Source: Spirochaetota bacterium (GTDB lineage Bacteria; Spirochaetota; Spirochaetia; Treponematales; UBA12059). From it: a DNA stretch of 7,273 bases. Within the stretch, counting starts at the first letter, position 1, and each line of letters starts with the position of its first letter. The stretch spans positions 1 through 7,273 of the forward strand of contig JAKLIU010000102.1 of NCBI GenBank assembly GCA_022709445.1, in the 5' to 3' direction. Shown here in pieces: positions 1-5,611 of the stretch. The notes below the pieces were generated by a model, which was given only the letters and a program-made list of their open reading frames with translations, had not been told where the DNA came from and did no database searches. Made by a program: the position numbers and the translations under genes.

Positions 1-643
1 CCTCCGGGTGCGGCATCAGCCCGAACACCCTGCCGGTCCGGTCGCAGATGCCCGCGATGCGGTTGGCCGAGCCGTTGGGATCCAGCCCGTCGTAGCGCAG
101 CGCGACCAGCCGCCCGTCCTCGATGCGGGCCAGGGTCTCGTCGTCCCGGGCCACGAACTTGCCCTCCCCGTGCCGTATGGGCAGCATGCGGGGGGACAGG
201 CCGGCGGTCCAGACGCAGGGAGATTCCGGCTCGAAGCGGACCGGCACCCAGCGGTCGACGTAGTGGCCGCAGTCGTTGTGCACCAGGGAGACTTCGGCCG
301 TGCCCGTGCCCCCGAGGTCGGGAAGGAGGCCGGTCTTCACCAGGGTCTGGAAGCCGTTGCAGATGCCTATGACCAGGCCCCCGTCGGCCACGAAGGCCCT
401 GAGCTCGGCCTCCATCCGGGACCGGAACAGGTTGGCCAGGACCAGGCCGGAACCCAGGTGGTCCCCGAAGGAGAAGCCTCCCGGGAAGCCCAGGAAATCC
501 GCGCCCGCCAGCGCGGCCGGGTCGGCGATGAGGTCGGCGACATGCACGGAGTCGGCGTCCGCTCCCGCCATGCGGAAGGCGGCGACCAGCTCCTCGTCGG
601 CATTGATGCCGTAGCCCCGGACGATGATGGCGCGCAGGCTCAT
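1..643 (-). CDS. purQ: Phosphoribosylformylglycinamidine synthase glutaminase subunit PurQ (3' end outside window)
   Basis: PurQ is the cytoplasmic class I glutamine amidotransferase that hydrolyses glutamine and passes ammonia to PurL for conversion of FGAR to FGAM in purine synthesis. The 214 visible codons begin MSLRAIIVRGYGINADEE. The nucleophile elbow GICNGFQ lies at residues 93-99, with Cys95 as the nucleophile. The other two triad residues, His212 and Glu214, sit in PHPE at the very edge of the window. FPGGFSFGDHLGSG (53-66) and DPNGSANRIAGI (188-199) are further PurQ hallmarks. The start at 643 is set by a GGAGG site 9 nt upstream. The gene begins 16 nt after the purL stop, so the two are almost certainly co-transcribed. 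Only the short tail after the HPE motif is missing. The N-terminus has GYGINAD where many PurQ proteins have a GSNCD-like segment. Identity is secure. Confidence 0.97.
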   Translation of the reverse strand, partial: MSLRAIIVRGYGINADEELVAAFRMAGADADSVHVADLIADPAALAGADFLGFPGGFSFGDHLGSGLVLANLFRSRMEAELRAFVADGGLVIGICNGFQTLVKTGLLPDLGGTGTAEVSLVHNDCGHYVDRWVPVRFEPESPCVWTAGLSPRMLPIRHGEGKFVARDDETLARIEDGRLVALRYDGLDPNGSANRIAGICDRTGRVFGLMPHPE

Positions 644-650
644 GTCTATG

Positions 651-657
651 CTCCTCC
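651..657 (-). promoter_or_regulatory. Shine-Dalgarno site of purQ
   Basis: On the minus strand the 16-nt purL-purQ gap contains GGAGGAG, with GGAGG at 653-657, 9 nt before the ATG at 643. It lies immediately after the purL stop (660-662), an arrangement suited to reinitiation or coupled translation. It contrasts with purL, which has no such site. Confidence 0.85.
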
Positions 658-659
658 GT

Positions 660-3653
660 TCACGCGATGGGGGTCTTGAAGGCGGCTTCCAGGGCGTCCA
701 GGCCGGCCCTCAGCACGGTCTTCCCGTCCAGGGCGACGCGCAGCTCCGTGCCGGCGACGGTCTCCCCCAGCAGGCGGAAGGGATTTCCGCTCATGGTTTC
801 CTCGAAGCGCTCCCGGTCCTTGGCCCGTACCGAGACCACCAGCCGGCCGCCATCCTCCGAGAACAGGAGCCGGGCGGGATGGTCCGGCGTCCAGTCGGAG
901 CCGGACCGGTCGCCGGGCAGCCGCGACAGCTCGGCGTCCAGGCCCAGGCGACCGCCCAGGCAACACTCGGCCAGGGCAACCGCCAGGCCGCCGTCCGAGC
1001 AGTCATGGCAGGACCGCACGATCCTGCCCGAAATGGCGCGGGCCAGGGCGCGGTACAGGGCAGGGGTCCGTCCCAGGTCCACGTCCGGAGCGGGACTGTA
1101 CTCCGGCGCGCCGCCGGAACCCGCCGCGCGGCCCTCGACCCGCTCGAACATGGTGCAGCCCAGGGCGCCGTCCGTGTCCCCCAGCAGGTACACGAGGTCT
1201 CCCGGGTCCAGGAAGTCGGTGGATATCGCCTTGCGGACGTCGGAGAGGCCGCCCATGAGGGTGACCAGCAGGGTGGGCCGGACGGATATCTTCCGACCGC
1301 CGGCGCGCGCGTCGTTCTTCATGGAGTCCTTGCCCGATACCAGGGGCAGGCCGTAGGCCAGGCAGGCCTCCCGCAATCCCTCGCAGGCACGGACCAGCTG
1401 GGCGGCCTTGAAGGCCCCGTCCGGCGTGGCTTCCGATTCCACGGGGTCGGGCCAGCAGAAGTTGTCCAGGGCGGCCGCCAGTTCGGGGTCCCCGCCCAGG
1501 GCGATGTGCGCGCGGTAGGCCTCGTCCACGGCCATGCGGGCCATCAGGCCGGCGTCCTGGTCCGAGTAGCGAGGGCAGATGCCGTGGGTGACCGTGATGC
1601 CGCGGAAGGAGTCCAGCCCGGCGCGGAGCACGGCCCCGTCGCTGGGGGCGTCCATGCCCGCGCCCGTGAAGGGTTTTTCCACCGACCGGGCCTGGACCTC
1701 GTGGTCGTACTCGCGCACCAGGGTTTCCTTGCTGGCCACGTTGGGGTCGGCCAGTATGGACAGGAGGGTGCCGGTCCAGTCCCCGCGCTCCGGCAGGGGA
1801 TCGGCGCGGCGGACGGGGGGCGACCAGCGGGCGGGAATGCGCATTACCGGCAGTCCGCGGTGCAGGAACTCCAGCGACAGGCGGCCGGCCGGCTTCCCGC
1901 CCGCCTGCAGTTCCACGAAGCCTGAGTCCGTGAAGCGACCCACCACGGTCGCCTCCACGTCGCGCCTGGCGGCCAGGGCCGCGAACTCGTCCCACGCCGC
2001 CGGGTCAACCGCCAGGCTCATGCGCTCCTGGCTCTCCGACACCAGGATTTCCCAGGGCGAAAGGCCCGGGTACTTGAGCGGACAGGCGTCCAGGTCGATG
2101 TACACGCCGCCGGAGGATTCCGCCATCTCGCCCAGGCTGGAAGACAGGCCGCCGGCGCCGTTGTCGGTGATGGAAAGGTACAGGCCCAGGTCGCGCGCCT
2201 CCAGCAGGAAGTCGCGCATGCGGCGCTGGATGATGGGATCGCCGATCTGGACGGCGCTCACCGGGCTGGTCTCGTCCAGGGCCAGGCTGGAGAAGGTCGC
2301 GCCGTGGATGCCGTCCTTGCCCACGCGCCCGCCGAGCATCACGGCCAGGGATCCGGGAACGGTTTCCTTCTCCCAGGAGGGCTTGCCGGCCACCGTCTCC
2401 GGCATGATGCCGCCGGTGCCGCAGAACACCAGGGGCTTGCCCGCGAAACTCTCGTCGAACAGGAACGCGCCGCCGGCCACGGGTATGCCGGACTGGTTGC
2501 CCCCGTCCACGATGCCCTTGTGCACGCCGTCCAGCACGTCCCGTGGGTGGAGGAGCCCCGCCGGGAGCTCGGAGTCGGGCATGTCCGGGTAGCCGAAGCA
2601 GAGCACGTTGGTATTGAAGATGGGCTTGGCGCCCATGCCGGTGCCCAGCACGTCGCGGTTCACGCCCACGATGCCGGTAATGGCGCCGCCGTACGGGTCC
2701 AGGGCGCTGGGGCTGTTGTGGGTCTCGGCCTTCACGCAGAGCGTGATGCCGTCGTGGAAGCTGACCACGCCGGCATTGTCCGTGAAGACGGAGCGCAGGA
2801 AGGGACGGGACGGCGCCAGGTCCTCCGTGGTCCGCCGGATGCAGGTCTTGAACAGGGAACGTATGGTTCGCGACTCCCGTCCGGGTTCCTCGTAAACGAT
2901 GTCCGCGTTGAAGATCTTGTGCTTGCAGTGCTCGCTCCAGGTCTGGGCGATCATCTCGATTTCCACGTCCGTCGCGTCGACGGGGAGGCCGCGGGCGACG
3001 CGGTCGGCACGGTTGGCCGGATCCGCGAAATAGCCGCGAACGGCCCGCATCTCGTCCAGGCTCAGGGCCAGGAGCCGGTCACGGGAGAGGGCCATGAGCC
3101 CCTCGTCGTCCATGGCCGCGACGGGCACGGGTTCGGGGACCGGATCGTCGTGCACGGCCGGGGCCGGGTACTCCGCGGGAGGGCGCGCTCCCGAGGCCCA
3201 GTCGGCGGCGGACAGCAGGGTGGCTGCCTGCACCAGGGGATTGTGCAGCATGGCGGCGACGGTGCGCGCGCCTGTCGCGTCCAGCGGCCCGTACAGGAGG
3301 TACTGGCGCGCCGTGGTCAGGTTCGGGTAGTCGCGCCCGCAATCGAGCCTGAGGGCGGTCCGGGCAGTGATGGCCAGGGTGTCGGTCACGCCCGGCTTCC
3401 AGGCCACCTCGACCAGCCAGGACCAGCCCGCCAGGTCCGCGTCGGCGGCCGCGGGCGCGTCGATCCGCACCGCCTGCACCACGGGGTCCGCCAAAACGAA
3501 GCGCGCCCGGTCCGGGGACACGGGCGCGCCTGGCAGTACGGCGTCCACGACGGCGACGGAAAGATCCGTCCCGGTTCTCCGGGACAGCTTTTCCGAAAGG
3601 CTCCTGCCCCGCCCGTCCAGCGCCGGCTCGATAAAGCGTGCTTCTATGCGCAT
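660..3653 (-). CDS. purL: Phosphoribosylformylglycinamidine synthase PurL, 997 aa, with PurS-like N-terminal duplication
   Basis: This is the synthetase subunit of FGAM synthetase: FGAR + ATP + ammonia (from PurQ) gives FGAM. Residues 1-65 and 79-150 look like two PurS-type halves: KPGVTD at 86-91, and the paired segments LADPVVQ (54-60) and LHNPLVQ (136-142). A linker domain carries SEHCKHKIFNAD (240-251), close to the enterobacterial large PurL. AIRS-type half 1 has AETHNSPSALDPYGGA (309-324, His312 the likely catalytic His), VQIGDP (468-473), DNGAGGLSSS (497-506) and ESQERM (540-545). Half 2 has VSGKDSM (772-778) and HDCSDGGLAVALAE (883-896). Small PurL is usually about 740 aa and large PurL with its fused glutaminase about 1,300 aa, so this is a large type lacking the glutaminase. 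The ATG at 3653 is chosen because the first PurS-like strand starts there; the frame upstream runs into the neighbouring gene. No Shine-Dalgarno is present. Confidence 0.96.
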   Translation of the reverse strand: MRIEARFIEPALDGRGRSLSEKLSRRTGTDLSVAVVDAVLPGAPVSPDRARFVLADPVVQAVRIDAPAAADADLAGWSWLVEVAWKPGVTDTLAITARTALRLDCGRDYPNLTTARQYLLYGPLDATGARTVAAMLHNPLVQAATLLSAADWASGARPPAEYPAPAVHDDPVPEPVPVAAMDDEGLMALSRDRLLALSLDEMRAVRGYFADPANRADRVARGLPVDATDVEIEMIAQTWSEHCKHKIFNADIVYEEPGRESRTIRSLFKTCIRRTTEDLAPSRPFLRSVFTDNAGVVSFHDGITLCVKAETHNSPSALDPYGGAITGIVGVNRDVLGTGMGAKPIFNTNVLCFGYPDMPDSELPAGLLHPRDVLDGVHKGIVDGGNQSGIPVAGGAFLFDESFAGKPLVFCGTGGIMPETVAGKPSWEKETVPGSLAVMLGGRVGKDGIHGATFSSLALDETSPVSAVQIGDPIIQRRMRDFLLEARDLGLYLSITDNGAGGLSSSLGEMAESSGGVYIDLDACPLKYPGLSPWEILVSESQERMSLAVDPAAWDEFAALAARRDVEATVVGRFTDSGFVELQAGGKPAGRLSLEFLHRGLPVMRIPARWSPPVRRADPLPERGDWTGTLLSILADPNVASKETLVREYDHEVQARSVEKPFTGAGMDAPSDGAVLRAGLDSFRGITVTHGICPRYSDQDAGLMARMAVDEAYRAHIALGGDPELAAALDNFCWPDPVESEATPDGAFKAAQLVRACEGLREACLAYGLPLVSGKDSMKNDARAGGRKISVRPTLLVTLMGGLSDVRKAISTDFLDPGDLVYLLGDTDGALGCTMFERVEGRAAGSGGAPEYSPAPDVDLGRTPALYRALARAISGRIVRSCHDCSDGGLAVALAECCLGGRLGLDAELSRLPGDRSGSDWTPDHPARLLFSEDGGRLVVSVRAKDRERFEETMSGNPFRLLGETVAGTELRVALDGKTVLRAGLDALEAAFKTPIA

Positions 3654-3691
3654 TGCGCGCGCATAGTACCAAATGCTGGCGGCAACTTCAA
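3654..3691 (-). promoter_or_regulatory. Predicted purL promoter giving a leaderless or near-leaderless mRNA
   Basis: On the minus strand a -35 TTGAAG (3691-3686) is followed by a 17-nt spacer and a -10 TACTAT (3668-3663). Nine nucleotides, GCGCGCGCA, then separate the -10 from the purL ATG. The usual -10 to +1 distance puts the start of transcription at about 3656-3653, leaving a leader of 0-3 nt. The -35 overlaps the TGA stop (3690-3688) of the upstream gene. No Shine-Dalgarno sequence lies in the 34-nt gap. The elements are read directly; their activity is inferred. Confidence 0.6.
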
Positions 3692-5490
3692 TAGAAAAGC
3701 CCGATCGTCTCCGAGGCCGCCTTGTGGCGCATCTTGACGTACAGGGCGCCATTGGCCTTGCGGAACCAGTACCCGGAGGCATTGTAGCCCTCGAATCCGG
3801 CGTCCATGTTGTAGTTGAGCCCGTAGAGCTGGATGCGGGTGAAGGGTTTCACGCCGTAGATGGCCATGTAGTGGGAAAACCCGGCGGGGTAGTCGGCGAC
3901 GTAGCCGACCTGGCCGGCCGACAGGGACAGCCGCACCGAGGGGGAAGCCGTCCAGGCCCAGGCGCCCGGTCCCAGCTCGCGGAAGAAGCTGACCGCGTGC
4001 GGGTAGTAGGGGGAATCGCCCAGGAGCGGGTAGACGGCCGCCATGGATATGGTGTCCGCCGAGGGCTCGGCAACGCCCGACTTCACCGTCACCTGCCGGG
4101 GCAGGTTGCCGTGGGCATCCGAAAGCTCGAGCGCGCTGGACACCAGGCTCTGCCCGATGCCCGTGTAGATGGTCTTGCCCGTGGCGCCGCCCAGCCTGAT
4201 GAGCGAGAAGCCCGCTTCCAGCCCCAGGAGCAGGTCGCAGGCGCCTCCCGCGCCGGTCTCCAGCCAGAAACCGGCGCCGGCCTTCCTGACCGCGGGCGCC
4301 AGTATCCGGTCCACGAGCTCGGCCGCCTTGCCGAAGGGATTCTCGGACTCGGCCAGGTAGTCCCGCGCGTCCAGGTAGGCTTCCACGATGCGGAGGGCCT
4401 GCACCGGGTTGGCCGCCGTCGGCTCGGCGCTCCTGGCGAGGCCCATGGCCTCCTGGGCCAGGGCATAGGGCGCCCGGTCGAACAGGAGGGGCACGATTCC
4501 CTTGCGGTGGAAGAGTTCGGGGGACCTGGCCTGGACCAGGCGCTCGGCCTCCTTGACCTCCGCCAGGTTCTCCTGTTCCCAAGCCCCCATGGCGACGGCG
4601 CTCCTGCCGGCGAAGGGCATGCCGCGCCAGGTGATGCTTTCCAGCCTGGAAGCGCGCACCGAGGCGGCCAGGGCGGCCGCCTGTTCGGGGAGGCTCCGCT
4701 TCATGGCCTCGGCCATGTAGGCGGTGAAATACGACTCGTCGAAGCGCTCGGACCCGTCGGCCGTCTTCCAGACGGCCCGCGCCGTGTCCAGCCGGTCGCC
4801 GGACAGTCCGGACCAGGCCTTCTCGCGGTAGGTGGCCAGGGTCCTGGACCAGAGCGCCGGATCCATGGGCGTCTGGGCGAGGAACTGCGCCGACTGGCCC
4901 TGCGCGTCCTTCTTCTGGGGGACGGCCAGGATGGACCGGGGCACGCCGCGGGCCATGATCAGGGCCAACTCGCCCAGCTCGGTCCCGGCGGCGAACCCGC
5001 TCAGGACGAATACCGTGTCCCCGGAGCCGACGCGGGGCGAGCCGTCGTCGGCCGGCGTCAGGATGCGGGCTCCGCGGGCGGGGAGGAAGCGCAGCACGGC
5101 CGACTTGACCTTGACCGGGGCGGAAAAGGACCATGAGACCCGTCCCGACGCGTCGGAGGTCACCGTGAAGCCTGCGCCGTCGTCGAAGGAGAGCGCCACG
5201 CCCGTGTCGAGCAGGCGGTACGAGGACGGCATGGCCCTGCGTTCGCGTCCCTGTTCGTCCTGGTACACCAGGGGCGAGCGCTCCGTGAAGCCCAGCCTGA
5301 GCCCGCCGGCGGACAGTTCCGCCGAGCGGAGCCCCCGGCCTTCGGGGCCCGGGGCGGTGCGGATGGACACCCCGGACACGGTCTCCGTGGAGGGTCCCGC
5401 CGAGGGGAACTGGATCACCACCAGCAGCGCGAACGCGGCGAGGTATATGGAACCGAGGGCGACGGCCCTTCCGAGTGTCGAGGTTTTCAT
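3688..5490 (-). CDS. Unrecognised membrane-anchored exported protein, 600 aa
   Basis: I do not recognise the family. The N-terminus has Lys2 and Arg8 and then a hydrophobic segment at about 11-29 (ALGSIYLAAFALLVVIQFP), typical of a signal anchor or uncleaved signal peptide. There is no lipobox cysteine, so the rest should lie in the periplasm. Residues 40-190 look beta-rich (alternating hydrophobic strands, many Gly/Ser/Asp). Residues 205-430 look helical and rich in Ala, Glu and Arg, with several Trp. Residues 440-600 look beta-rich again, with many aromatics, and end in ETIGLFY. The only cysteine is Cys418. Long regular coding bias and a divergent lipoprotein neighbour suggest an envelope role, but no catalytic motif is evident. 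The ATG at 5490 is preferred because it starts just before the anchor; upstream in-frame starts would run through the divergent gene. It shares the strand with purL but has its own promoter candidate. Confidence 0.85.
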   Translation of the reverse strand: MKTSTLGRAVALGSIYLAAFALLVVIQFPSAGPSTETVSGVSIRTAPGPEGRGLRSAELSAGGLRLGFTERSPLVYQDEQGRERRAMPSSYRLLDTGVALSFDDGAGFTVTSDASGRVSWSFSAPVKVKSAVLRFLPARGARILTPADDGSPRVGSGDTVFVLSGFAAGTELGELALIMARGVPRSILAVPQKKDAQGQSAQFLAQTPMDPALWSRTLATYREKAWSGLSGDRLDTARAVWKTADGSERFDESYFTAYMAEAMKRSLPEQAAALAASVRASRLESITWRGMPFAGRSAVAMGAWEQENLAEVKEAERLVQARSPELFHRKGIVPLLFDRAPYALAQEAMGLARSAEPTAANPVQALRIVEAYLDARDYLAESENPFGKAAELVDRILAPAVRKAGAGFWLETGAGGACDLLLGLEAGFSLIRLGGATGKTIYTGIGQSLVSSALELSDAHGNLPRQVTVKSGVAEPSADTISMAAVYPLLGDSPYYPHAVSFFRELGPGAWAWTASPSVRLSLSAGQVGYVADYPAGFSHYMAIYGVKPFTRIQLYGLNYNMDAGFEGYNASGYWFRKANGALYVKMRHKAASETIGLFY

Positions 5491-5529
5491 GTCCCCGTGA
5501 CTATATACGCTCGGGCTCCGACGAGGCAA
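5491..5529 (-). promoter_or_regulatory. Predicted promoter of the 600-aa gene, near-leaderless geometry
   Basis: On the minus strand TTGCCT (5529-5524), an 18-nt spacer and TATAGT (5505-5500, 5/6 match to TATAAT) precede the ATG at 5490 by 9 nt (CACGGGGAC). An alternative register uses TATATA (5507-5502) with a 16-nt spacer. The predicted transcription start is at about 5493-5492, leaving a leader of only 1-3 nt. The GGGG run is too close to the ATG to act as a normal ribosome binding site. The -10 to ATG distance is the same as at purL. Confidence 0.5.
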
Positions 5530-5548
5530 CACGGCGATGCCGCTCGGC

Positions 5549-5584
5549 TTGTTAAAATGAAGGAAACCGGTTAGGATCGGCCGG
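5549..5584 (+). promoter_or_regulatory. Predicted promoter of the TPR lipoprotein gene
   Basis: TTGTTA (5549-5554) and TAGGAT (5572-5577) are separated by 17 nt, which predicts a start near 5584 and a leader of about 28 nt. Each hexamer matches its consensus at only four of six positions. A second candidate -10, TAAAAT (5553-5558), is a better hexamer but has no convincing -35 at the right distance. The 121-bp region between the divergent genes holds no coding sequence. Confidence 0.4.
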
Positions 5585-5589
5585 TACCG
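5565..5589. other. Two 8-bp palindromes around the rightward -10 box, possible operator
   Basis: AACCGGTT (5565-5572) ends where the predicted -10 TAGGAT begins, and CGGTACCG (5582-5589) covers the predicted transcription start. Their centres are 17 bp apart, a little over one and a half helical turns. Both contain short CCGG- or GGTACC-type cores that arise easily in GC-rich DNA, so an operator role is only a possibility. Confidence 0.2.
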
Positions 5590-5601
5590 ACCCCGCGCCC
5601 C

Positions 5602-5605
5602 GGAG
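5602..5605 (+). promoter_or_regulatory. Ribosome binding site of the TPR lipoprotein gene
   Basis: GGAG lies 6 nt upstream of the ATG at 5612. This supports that start over the in-frame ATG at 5630 (Met7), which has no comparable purine run in front of it. Confidence 0.6.
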
Positions 5606-5611
5606 CGAACC

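Noticed and set aside
8..679. Open frame on the plus strand, 223 codons
   Set aside because: It lies antisense to purQ, which has clear catalytic motifs. Its translation is Gly/Ala/Val/Gln-rich with no recognisable motif, as expected for the complement of GC-rich codons.
624..1925. Plus-strand open frame of 433 codons opposite purL
   Set aside because: Antisense shadow of purL. The composition is artefactual (Gly, Gln, Val, His-rich) and no ribosome site is seen.
1..3653. Recurring CCAGG/GGCCAGGG-type words through purL and purQ
   Set aside because: They are the complements of common Leu (CTG) and Ala (GCC) codon pairs in frame, not a spaced repeat or uptake signal.
2304..3737. Plus-strand open frame of 477 codons opposite purL
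   Set aside because: Same reason: it mirrors conserved PurL codons and has no domain of its own.
3654..3782. Longer purL using the ATG at 3782 (43 extra residues)
   Set aside because: The extension lies inside the coding end of the upstream gene, is Arg/Pro-rich and precedes the natural start of the PurS-like fold at 3653.
3644..5134. Minus-strand open frame of 496 codons in another frame of the 600-aa gene
   Set aside because: It is dominated by Arg, Gly and Pro, the usual sign of an out-of-frame reading in GC-rich DNA. It also overlaps the purL start.
3673..5136. Plus-strand open frame of 487 codons opposite the 600-aa gene
   Set aside because: The minus-strand reading has a proper signal anchor, promoter and balanced protein composition. 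The plus-strand frame is low-complexity.
5491..5611. Small RNA or tRNA gene in the divergent gap
   Set aside because: The 121 bp are accounted for by promoter-like elements. No cloverleaf or terminator-bounded transcript is visible.
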